A stretch of 6,084 bases of DNA from Myxococcota bacterium (lineage in GTDB: Bacteria; Myxococcota; Polyangia; GCA-2747355; JAKLHH01): the NCBI GenBank assembly GCA_022710245.1, contig JAKLHH010000504.1:1-6084 (forward strand), in the 5' to 3' direction. Below, one piece after another: positions 1 through 5,067 of this stretch. The position numbers and the translations under genes were made by a program. The number at the start of each line of letters is the position of its first letter. Within the stretch, counting starts at the first letter, position 1. The notes beneath the pieces were generated by a model. It ran no database searches. It was given only the letters and a program-made list of their open reading frames with translations, and had not been told where the DNA came from.

Positions 1-1753
1 TCATCTCCTGGTAGAGCTCGCCCCAGGGGATGTAGGCGGGCACCTTCAGGGTGGTGATGGTGTGGCTCTCGTGGCCGGTCTCGGTGAACTGCTCGAGGCC
101 CATCCGCCGGAGCGCCTTGCGCATGCGCCGGTTGATCGTCCGGTAGTGGCGGACGCGGTGCACTGGCCCCTCCTTGAGGAGCTCGTCGAGCGCGGCGTCC
201 AGCGCGAAGAAGTTCGAGACCGCCGGGGTGAACGGGGTCTGCGAGAGCTTCTGACTCATCGCGTGATAGCGCTTGAGGTTCAGGTAGTAGACCCGCGGCG
301 GGATGCTCTCGATGCGCGGCCAGATGCGGTTGTGGATGCAGACGAACGAGACGCCGCTGATCGCGTGCAGGCACTTGTTGGCGCTCGAGATGAGGACGTC
401 GATCTTGTCGCGCCGGACGTCGAGGTCCTCGCCGCCGAGCGAGGAGACCGCGTCGACGAAGAAGAGCTTGTCGCGCTTGCGGCAGTGGCTGCCCACCTCG
501 TGCACCGGGTTGAGCAGGCCGACCGAGGTCTCGTGGTGACACATGATCACCGCCACGATCCCCGGATCCTCGTCCAGCGTGCGCGCCACGTCGCGGGGGT
601 CCATCAGCTGGCCCCAGGCGTAGCGCAGGTGCACCGTCTGGATGCCGTGCACCTCGGCGATCTCGGTGAAGCGCTCGCCGAAGGCGCCGTTGGAGACGAC
701 CAGGAGCTTGCCGTCCCGCGGGATACAGGAGGAGAGGGTGGCCTCCATCGCCGCGGTGCCGGAGCCGCTGAGCAGGACGATGTCGTGCTCGGGGCCACCG
801 CGGCAGACGCGGCGCAGCTTGCGGTGCAGGCCGCGCAGCACCACCGAGTAGTCGCTGTCGCGATGGCAGACGTCGTGGTGGACCAGCGCGCTCTTCACGC
901 GGGGCGAGGTGAGCACCGGGCCCGGGTTGAAGAGCACGTAGTGCCGGGCGTTCTTCTCCGAGAGGAGGCCCTCGATGTAGCTCAAGGTCCGCTGCGGGTC
1001 GCTGATCGCGTCGCGCAGCTTCGGGGGCGGCGCGTGGCCGCTGAGGTCGTCGCCATAGGCCCGGAGCAGCCACTCGGCGTGCAGGTGCGTCTCCGGCGAG
1101 GAGATCGCCTGCCACTGCGAGCCGTTCACGTCCTGCGCCTGGACCCGGCCGGCGGCGCTGAGCGCCTGCAGCACGGAGAGCAGGGTCTCCTGCTCGTGCC
1201 CGTCGAGCCCGTCGAGGACCTCGGGGAGCAGCACCGAGACCCCCAGCGAGACCGCGTCGAACTCGTGGAGCTCGCGGCCGATCGCGGTGATGCGCTCGGC
1301 GGTCGTCGCGACCTTCACGGCGCCGGCGAGGTCGTAGATGCGGGAGAGCTTGCGGTCCACGAGGATGGTGGCGTCCGCGGTGAACGCGTCCTGGTCCACG
1401 ATCTGGGCGAGCATCTCCGGGGCGAAGAGCAGATCGGCGTCGAGCACCAGCGCCGGCTCATCGACATACGGGCGGGCCTTGAGCAGGCTGCAGACGTCAG
1501 GCAGGTGCCAGTCCGGGTTCTCCACCCAGACGACCCGCGAGGTGATATCGGGATCAGAGCAGACGCAGCGGCGGATCTCCTCGCCGCGGTACCCGATGAC
1601 GACCACCACGTCGTGAATGCCGTGCTGCTCGAGGGCCAGCAGCGTGCGCTTGATCAGCGGCGTCCCGCCCACCTCGGTCAACGAGGTCGGCACCTCGTGT
1701 CCGTTCGCCTGTCGCGCCTTGCTCGCCCCTAGGAGGATGGCTCTTCGTATCAT
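1..1753 (-). CDS. Nucleotidyltransferase-fold / 2-aminoethylphosphonate:pyruvate transaminase fusion (PntC-AEPT-like), 3' end outside window
   Basis: 584 codons are visible, read from ATG at 1753 leftwards; the frame is still open at base 1, so roughly 50-60 C-terminal residues are probably missing. Residues 1-235 resemble a sugar-phosphate/phosphocholine-type nucleotidyltransferase: a beta strand and loop at 4-16, VGGTPLIKRTL at 28-38, and a metal-type LVLDADLLF at 102-110. Residues 270-584 match PhnW along their whole visible length: FNPGPV (275-280), LLSGSGTAAME (327-337, PLP phosphate cup), HHETSVGLLNP (406-416), VDAVSSLGG (433-441, with D434 for the pyridine nitrogen) and SSANKC (456-461, with K460 as the PLP lysine). 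PhnW-type enzymes interconvert phosphonoacetaldehyde plus alanine and AEP plus pyruvate. Fusion to a cytidylyltransferase is known from PntC-AEPT proteins, which make CMP-AEP for transfer to lipids or glycans. In this copy the nucleotidyltransferase signature is eroded (GASKARQ in place of GxGxR, PTSL in place of PKxL, ISSPE in place of IDTPE), so activity of that half is doubtful. The start is fixed by an in-frame stop at 1774-1772 and a GAGAG ribosome site. The transaminase assignment is firm; cytidylyl transfer is inference. Confidence 0.9.
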   Translation of the reverse strand, partial: MIRRAILLGASKARQANGHEVPTSLTEVGGTPLIKRTLLALEQHGIHDVVVVIGYRGEEIRRCVCSDPDITSRVVWVENPDWHLPDVCSLLKARPYVDEPALVLDADLLFAPEMLAQIVDQDAFTADATILVDRKLSRIYDLAGAVKVATTAERITAIGRELHEFDAVSLGVSVLLPEVLDGLDGHEQETLLSVLQALSAAGRVQAQDVNGSQWQAISSPETHLHAEWLLRAYGDDLSGHAPPPKLRDAISDPQRTLSYIEGLLSEKNARHYVLFNPGPVLTSPRVKSALVHHDVCHRDSDYSVVLRGLHRKLRRVCRGGPEHDIVLLSGSGTAAMEATLSSCIPRDGKLLVVSNGAFGERFTEIAEVHGIQTVHLRYAWGQLMDPRDVARTLDEDPGIVAVIMCHHETSVGLLNPVHEVGSHCRKRDKLFFVDAVSSLGGEDLDVRRDKIDVLISSANKCLHAISGVSFVCIHNRIWPRIESIPPRVYYLNLKRYHAMSQKLSQTPFTPAVSNFFALDAALDELLKEGPVHRVRHYRTINRRMRKALRRMGLEQFTETGHESHTITTLKVPAYIPWGELYQEM

Positions 1754-1760
1754 CCGGTCG

Positions 1761-1765
1761 CTCTC
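1761..1765 (-). promoter_or_regulatory. Ribosome binding site of the AEP transaminase fusion gene
   Basis: On the minus strand GAGAG lies 7 nt before the ATG at 1753. The nearest upstream in-frame codon of note is a TAA at 1774-1772, with no other start between, so this site and the stop together settle the start codon. The match to the anti-Shine-Dalgarno is moderate. Confidence 0.55.
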
Positions 1766-1796
1766 ACATCTTTAAGCCAGACTACGAGCTACAGAG

Positions 1797-1811
1797 GCAA
1801 TCGTGGTGCCA
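1797..1811 (-). promoter_or_regulatory. Putative sigma-54 (RpoN) -24/-12 promoter driving the fusion gene
   Basis: Read on the minus strand, the sequence is TGGCAC (1811-1806), a 5-nt spacer CACGA (1805-1801), then TTGC (1800-1797), preceded by C at 1812. This matches the core TGGCAC-N5-TTGC consensus exactly, with the diagnostic GG and GC doublets at the required spacing. The predicted transcription start is near 1786, giving a leader of about 32 nt that contains the ribosome site. It is placed in an intergenic region, points at the only gene in that direction and lies at a suitable distance. Sigma-54 promoters need an enhancer-binding activator, and candidate upstream sites are noted in the same region. 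Activity is inferred from sequence only. Confidence 0.65.
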
Positions 1812-1867
1812 GCGTACGGAGCCGCGATGAGCCGCGTCGCTGCGGTGAGAAGCTGCCAGCACCGAGG

Positions 1868-1877
1868 CTGGATCCAG
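1868..1877. repeat. Perfect 10-bp palindrome, possible activator site
   Basis: CTGGATCCAG reads identically on both strands. It overlaps a second small inverted repeat, CCAGC (1856-1860) with GCTGG (1867-1871). It lies about 80-90 bp upstream of the predicted sigma-54 transcription start, a usual place for enhancer-binding-protein sites. A 10-bp palindrome can occur by chance, so function is only suggested by position. Confidence 0.3.
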
Positions 1878-1911
1878 ACAACAAGTACGTCTAAGTCCAG
1901 CGTAGGCAGCA

Positions 1912-1941
1912 CTATTACAGCTCCACCTCGACCCATGTCAA
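1912..1941 (-). promoter_or_regulatory. Possible sigma-70-type promoter for the fusion gene
   Basis: On the minus strand a perfect TTGACA (1941-1936) is followed after 18 nt by TAATAG (1917-1912), immediately preceded by TG. The -35 is ideal and the -10 is weak. It would give a leader of roughly 150 nt that passes over the sigma-54 element, so it could be an alternative basal promoter. It stands in one of the more AT-rich stretches of the window. Confidence 0.35.
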
Positions 1942-1967
1942 CTCTTTATACCTACTGACACCCCGAT

Positions 1968-1983
1968 GCACGCCAAGGTGTGC
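1968..1983. repeat. Imperfect 16-bp dyad between the divergent promoters
   Basis: GCACGCCAAGGTGTGC is symmetric at 12 of 14 arm positions (GCAC-CC / GG-GTGC around a central AA; the one mismatched pair is G/T). It sits between the two opposing TTGACA promoters, about 190 bp upstream of the predicted sigma-54 start, so it could serve as an operator or an upstream activating sequence. As RNA it could form only a very tight hairpin, and no U-run follows, so it is not a terminator. Confidence 0.3.
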
Positions 1984-2033
1984 GCCCTGTCACGCCTCGT
2001 CCCCACTCCCTCGGGAGGCGCTCACGCCCGTGC

Positions 2034-2063
2034 TTGACACTGCGCCAGGCTTCCGCGTAGCAC
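2034..2063 (+). promoter_or_regulatory. Possible sigma-70-type promoter for the right-hand operon
   Basis: A perfect TTGACA (2034-2039) is followed after 18 nt by TAGCAC (2058-2063), a weak -10 that keeps T1, A2 and A5. Transcription would start near 2070, about 36 nt before the TTG start of the PAP2 gene. It is the only reasonable promoter seen for the four-gene unit. The weak -10 leaves it uncertain. Confidence 0.4.
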
Positions 2064-2091
2064 TGGCACACTCGGTCCACGTTCGTCCCCC

Positions 2092-2095
2092 GAGG
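2092..2095 (+). promoter_or_regulatory. Ribosome binding site supporting the TTG start at 2106
   Basis: GAGG lies 10 nt upstream of the TTG at 2106, within GAGGCGG. The next in-frame candidate, GTG at 2157, has no comparable site before it, and a stop at 2058-2060 closes the frame upstream. This favours TTG over GTG. Confidence 0.4.
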
Positions 2096-2105
2096 CGGTC
2101 CGAAG

Positions 2106-3209
2106 TTGAAAACCACGATCCCGGCTCCTGCTCGCCCCCGCCCGCTGCTGCAGCGGGTGCTCGGCCGCGTCCCCCCGCAGTACGCAGTGCTGCTCATCTT
2201 CGGGCTGCTCCTGCTCGGCCTGCGCGCGCTCTACCGGCTGCCGATCCTGAGCGTCTTCTGGCCCCCGGTCACCCGCGGCCAGCTCTCGGTCCGCTATGCG
2301 CTGGTGATGATGGGCAGCTTCGCGCTCGCCTCGATCCTCGGCCACAGCCGCCGCCTGCTGACCCGCCAGCCCGGCGCGGGGCGGACGGCTCTCCGCGGCG
2401 CTGCGGCGATGGTCGGTGACTGGCTCCCGTTCATCCTCTGCCTCTGGGTCTACGAGAACCTCCACGATCTCACGAGCTGGATCCGGCCCGACACGGTGGA
2501 TGCCTCGCTGGCGCGGGCAGACGCCTGGCTCTTCGGCGTGCAGCCGACGCTCTGGCTGCAGCGCTGGATCACGCCGCTCCTCGACGACTACCTCGCGCTC
2601 GCCTACATGATGTACTTCGTCTTCTCCCCGCTCCTGGCGGGCTGGCTTTATCTGCGCGGTCACGTGGCGGAGTTCAAGGAGTTTCAGCTGGCCCTGCTGA
2701 TCGCCTTCTATGTGGGCTTCCTCGGCTACATCGCCGTGCCGGCGGTGGGGCCGCAGCTGATCCTCAAGGACCAGTACACGACGCCTCTGACCGGTGCCAT
2801 ATTCTATTATCGGATCAAGCACGTGGTGCTGAACCTCCAGAGCTTCCCGCGAGACTGCTTCCCCAGCATGCACACGGCGGCCTCGTCGGTGACCCTCTTC
2901 TTCGCCTGGCGCGCGCGGAGACGGCTTCCGTGGCCGCGCCTGACCCTGCCCGTGGCGACCATCCTCACCGCCAGCCTCTGGTTCTCCACGGTCTACCTCC
3001 GCTACCACTGGGCGGTGGACGTGATCGCCGGCTGGGTGGTCACCCTCATCGCCTGCGCGGGCGGCCTGCTGCTGCTGCGCTGGTGGCCGCGGCGCGAGGT
3101 GGCGCGCCCGCCGGCGGAGCTCGAGCCGGTCGCCGAGCCCGGGGCGGTGATGGCCGCGTCCCCGTCCCGGCTCGGCCCCCCCGATCAGCCCTCGAGCCCG
3201 CCGCCATGA
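2106..3209 (+). CDS. PAP2-superfamily membrane enzyme, Aur1/Ipt1-like (PAP2_3) phosphotransferase or phosphatase
   Basis: 367 residues from a TTG start. A short basic, proline-rich N-terminus precedes hydrophobic segments at about 27-43, 64-78, 100-116, 163-184, 194-211, 281-297 and 303-325; the exact number of spans is uncertain. The catalytic motifs are those of the PAP2/haloperoxidase fold: PAVGPQ (212-217), RDCFPSMHTA (249-258, with H256) and YLRYHWAVDVIAG (297-309, with R299, nucleophile-type H301 and D305). CxPSxH followed by a YLxxHxxxD motif fits the inositol-phosphorylceramide-synthase-like PAP2_3 branch better than simple phosphatidic acid phosphatases. Eukaryotic members move a phospho-headgroup between lipids through a phosphohistidine; bacterial relatives are mostly uncharacterised. 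It heads an operon with dTDP-sugar genes and faces an AEP transaminase fusion, so a lipid or lipid-linked glycan substrate is likely. The tail (328-367) is Pro/Ala-rich and probably disordered. Its stop overlaps the next start in ATGA. Undecaprenyl-pyrophosphate phosphatase activity is an alternative. Family is secure; substrate is unknown. Confidence 0.85.
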   Translation: MKTTIPAPARPRPLLQRVLGRVPPQYAVLLIFGLLLLGLRALYRLPILSVFWPPVTRGQLSVRYALVMMGSFALASILGHSRRLLTRQPGAGRTALRGAAAMVGDWLPFILCLWVYENLHDLTSWIRPDTVDASLARADAWLFGVQPTLWLQRWITPLLDDYLALAYMMYFVFSPLLAGWLYLRGHVAEFKEFQLALLIAFYVGFLGYIAVPAVGPQLILKDQYTTPLTGAIFYYRIKHVVLNLQSFPRDCFPSMHTAASSVTLFFAWRARRRLPWPRLTLPVATILTASLWFSTVYLRYHWAVDVIAGWVVTLIACAGGLLLLRWWPRREVARPPAELEPVAEPGAVMAASPSRLGPPDQPSSPPP

Positions 3210-4243
3210 GCGCGCTGCCCCGCGGCGTGCTGGTGACCGGGGGCGCGGGCTTCATCGGCTCGAGCCTGGTCCGTCTGATCCTCGCCGAGTGGCCGGAGGC
3301 ACGGGTGGTCACCCTCGACGCCCTGACCTACGCGGGCAACCCGGAGAACCTCGCCGGCCTCCCGGACCGCCACCGGCTCGTGCACGGCCGGGTGGAGGAC
3401 CCGGCGCTCGTGGCCCGGGTCCTCGCCGAGGAGAGCATCGAGGTGGTGCTGCACCTCGCCGCCGAGTCGCACGTCGACCGCAGCATCCGCGGGCCCGGCC
3501 CCTTCATCACCACCAACGTGGTCGGCACGCAGGTGCTCCTCGACGCTGCGCGCGCGGCGGGCGTGCGCCGCTTCCTCCTCGCCTCCAGCGACGAGGTCTA
3601 CGGCTCCACGCCGGCAGGGATCCGCTTCACCGAGGACGCACCGCTCAGGCCCTCCAGCCCCTACGCCGCGAGCAAGGCCGCGGCGGACCTGCTCGCCCAC
3701 GCCTACGTGCACACCTTCGGGATGGAGGTGGTGGTGAGCCGGGCGAGCAACACGTTCGGCCCCCGGCAGTTCCCCGAGAAGCTGCTGCCGCTCGCCATCA
3801 TCAACGCCCTCGAGGGGCGGCCGATCCCGGTCTACGGGGACGGCCTGCAGGAGCGCGACTGGCTCCACGTGGACGACCACTGCCGCGCGCTGCTGCAGAT
3901 CCTGCTCGAGGGGCAGCCCGGCCGCGCCTACAACGTGGGCGCGGGCACGCCGAGGCCGAACCGCGAGGTCCTCGCCGCGGTGCTCGCGCGGCTCGGCGCG
4001 AGCCCGTCGCTGCTCACCCAGGTCGCTGACCGCCCCGGTCACGACCGACGCTACGCGCTCGACACGACCCGCCTCGAGCGAGAGCTCGGCTGGCGCCCCC
4101 GCCGCGAGCTCACCGAGGCCCTCGCCGAGACCGTCGACTGGTACGCGCGCGAGCGGGGCTGGTGGCAGCGGGTGAGGGACGGCTCCTACCGCGAGTACTA
4201 TCGCGCCCAGTACGGGGACTCGCTCGAGGAGCCGCGCCGATGA
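3206..4243 (+). CDS. rfbB: dTDP-glucose 4,6-dehydratase
   Basis: 345 residues, a normal length for this extended short-chain dehydrogenase. It converts dTDP-glucose to dTDP-4-keto-6-deoxyglucose in the cytoplasm, using a tightly bound NAD+. The Rossmann motif TGGAGFIGS is at 11-19, with an acidic residue for the adenosine ribose at D38. LAAESHVDRSI is at 84-94, the catalytic SSDEVYG at 127-133 (D129 and E130 are the dehydration acid/base pair; the usual Thr is Ser128), and YAASK at 153-157 (Y153, K157). The sugar-nucleotide region SNTFGPRQFPEKLLPLAI (181-198) and GDGLQERDWLHVDDH (211-225) follows RmlB closely. Its ATG shares bases with the TGA of the PAP2 gene (ATGA at 3206-3209), and no strong ribosome site precedes it, which suggests translational coupling. 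The enzyme acts directly after the product of the next gene. No rmlC or rmlD is in the window, so the final deoxysugar cannot be named. The open frame extends upstream inside the PAP2 gene, but homology begins at this ATG. Confidence 0.96.
   Translation: MSALPRGVLVTGGAGFIGSSLVRLILAEWPEARVVTLDALTYAGNPENLAGLPDRHRLVHGRVEDPALVARVLAEESIEVVLHLAAESHVDRSIRGPGPFITTNVVGTQVLLDAARAAGVRRFLLASSDEVYGSTPAGIRFTEDAPLRPSSPYAASKAAADLLAHAYVHTFGMEVVVSRASNTFGPRQFPEKLLPLAIINALEGRPIPVYGDGLQERDWLHVDDHCRALLQILLEGQPGRAYNVGAGTPRPNREVLAAVLARLGASPSLLTQVADRPGHDRRYALDTTRLERELGWRPRRELTEALAETVDWYARERGWWQRVRDGSYREYYRAQYGDSLEEPRR
4226..4231 (+). promoter_or_regulatory. Ribosome binding site of rfbA
   Basis: GAGGAG lies 8 nt before the ATG at 4240 and is embedded in the last codons of rfbB. 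It is the best Shine-Dalgarno match in the window and fixes the start of the thymidylyltransferase against an in-frame upstream GTG at 4162. Confidence 0.7.
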
Positions 4244-5067
4244 CCCGCCGGCGCCCGGCCCGGCCGGCCCGCCGCCCTGCCCCGCCGCTGCGGGGGGTGG
4301 TGCTCGCCGGGGGCACCGGCTCGCGCCTGCTGCCGCTCACCAAGGTGACCAACAAGCACCTGCTGCCGGTGGGCCGCGAGCCGATGATCTTCCACCCCAT
4401 CTGCCGGCTCCTCGAGGCAGGGCTCCGCGAGCTGCTGGTGGTCACCGGCACCGAGCACCTGGGCGACGTGGTCGGGCTCCTCGGCAGCGGACGAGAGCTG
4501 GGTGCCGAGCTCACCTACCGCGTGCAGGACGAGGCAGGCGGGATCGCTCAGGCGCTCGGGCTGGCGCGGCAGTTCGCCGCCGGGGCGCCGGTCGCGGTGA
4601 TCCTCGCCGACAACATCTTCGCCTGCAGCGTGGCGCCCTTCGTGGAGGCGTACCTGCGCCAGGGGAGCGGCGCGCGCCTGGTCCTCGCGCGCGTGGCGGA
4701 CCCCGCGCGCTTCGGCGTCGCCGAGCTCGGCCCGGACGGCCACCTGCGCCGGATCGTGGAGAAGCCCGGGCGCCCGCCGAGCGCCTACGCGGTCACCGGT
4801 CTCTACTTCTACGACGCGCGGGTCTTCGATATCATCGACGAGCTGCGCCCCTCGGCGCGGGGGGAGCTGGAGATCACGGACGTGAACAATCGCTACCTCG
4901 CCTGGGGGGAGCTCGCCTGCGATCGGCTGGAGGAGGGCTGGACCGACGCCGGCACCTTCGAGTCGTACCACCGCGCGAACGAAGTCGCGCTGCTCGCGTC
5001 CTCGCCCACGCCCTCGCCGACGCGGGGGCCGCGGACCGCGCGCGCCCCGCGCCGGGAGCGATCGTGA
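4240..5067 (+). CDS. rfbA: Glucose-1-phosphate thymidylyltransferase
   Basis: 275 residues. The enzyme condenses glucose-1-phosphate with dTTP to dTDP-glucose, the substrate of the neighbouring dehydratase. The signature loop LAGGTGSRLLPLTKVTNK is at 22-39 (R29 and K39 contact nucleotide and phosphate) and runs into HLLPVG. A Q-D-E-A-G-G-I-A-Q-A stretch (96-105) stands for the usual Q..P.GLAQA. LADNIF (122-127) carries the metal-binding D124, EKP is at 174-176, YAVTGLYFYD at 183-192, SARGELEITDVN at 205-216 and TDAGTFES at 235-242 (usually LDTGTHES). It is slightly shorter than the approximately 290-residue enterobacterial RmlA because the C-terminal helical region is replaced by a Ser/Pro/Arg-rich tail (253-275). 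A basic, proline-rich extension (1-18) precedes the domain. The ATG overlaps the rfbB stop (ATGA at 4240-4243), and its own stop overlaps the next start. Other nucleotide or sugar preferences within the family cannot be excluded, but pairing with rfbB supports dTDP-glucose. Confidence 0.93.
   Translation: MTRRRPARPARRPAPPLRGVVLAGGTGSRLLPLTKVTNKHLLPVGREPMIFHPICRLLEAGLRELLVVTGTEHLGDVVGLLGSGRELGAELTYRVQDEAGGIAQALGLARQFAAGAPVAVILADNIFACSVAPFVEAYLRQGSGARLVLARVADPARFGVAELGPDGHLRRIVEKPGRPPSAYAVTGLYFYDARVFDIIDELRPSARGELEITDVNNRYLAWGELACDRLEEGWTDAGTFESYHRANEVALLASSPTPSPTRGPRTARAPRRERS
5054..5058 (+). promoter_or_regulatory. Ribosome binding site of the secreted amidase gene
   Basis: GGGAG lies 8 nt before the ATG at 5067. 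An in-frame GTG sits directly before that ATG (GTGATG at 5064-5069), so initiation could use either codon, with a difference of one residue. The rfbA stop TGA (5065-5067) overlaps both, consistent with coupled translation. Confidence 0.55.

Larger units (their letters stand above)
1754..2105. other. Divergent intergenic regulatory region
   Basis: This is the only non-coding stretch in the window, about 350 bp between two outward-facing genes, and by eye it is richer in A/T than the flanking genes. It holds the sigma-54 element (1797-1811), a minus-strand TTGACA promoter (1912-1941), a plus-strand TTGACA promoter (2034-2063), a 10-bp palindrome (1868-1877), an imperfect 16-bp dyad (1968-1983) and a short CTCCC/GGGAG dyad (2006-2017). 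It also has an 8-bp direct repeat GAGCCGCG at 1819-1826 and 1829-1836, one helical turn apart, and two copies of TCACGCC (1990-1996, 2022-2028). No tRNA-like or terminator-like structure was seen, and the short open frames crossing it look random. Confidence 0.75.

Noticed and set aside
62..1732. A 556-codon open frame on the plus strand opposite the transaminase fusion gene.
   Set aside because: Its translation is rich in Arg, Val, Asp and Glu with no family motif, while the minus strand encodes a full PhnW match. It is a typical antisense shadow of a high-GC gene.
2064..2078. A TGGCAC at 2064-2069 as a plus-strand sigma-54 promoter for the right-hand operon.
   Set aside because: At the -12 position the sequence reads GTCC instead of TTGC, so the essential GC doublet is missing.
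2022..3008. A 328-codon open frame on the minus strand opposite the PAP2 gene.
   Set aside because: It is low-complexity, charged sequence with no recognisable motif, and it runs antisense to a gene with clear membrane segments and catalytic motifs.
2930..3205. An upstream extension of rfbB to a start at 2930.
   Set aside because: The added 92 residues are Arg/Pro/Gly-rich, lie inside the PAP2 gene and precede the conserved Rossmann strand. The ATG at 3206 gives the family length.
3185..4042. A 285-codon minus-strand frame, and overlapping plus-strand frames, within rfbB.
   Set aside because: The rfbB frame carries all dehydratase motifs; the others are Arg/Ala/Pro-rich shadows.
4162..4239. 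An upstream extension of rfbA to GTG at 4162.
   Set aside because: It lies within rfbB, and the ATG at 4240 has a strong GAGGAG site and stop/start overlap.
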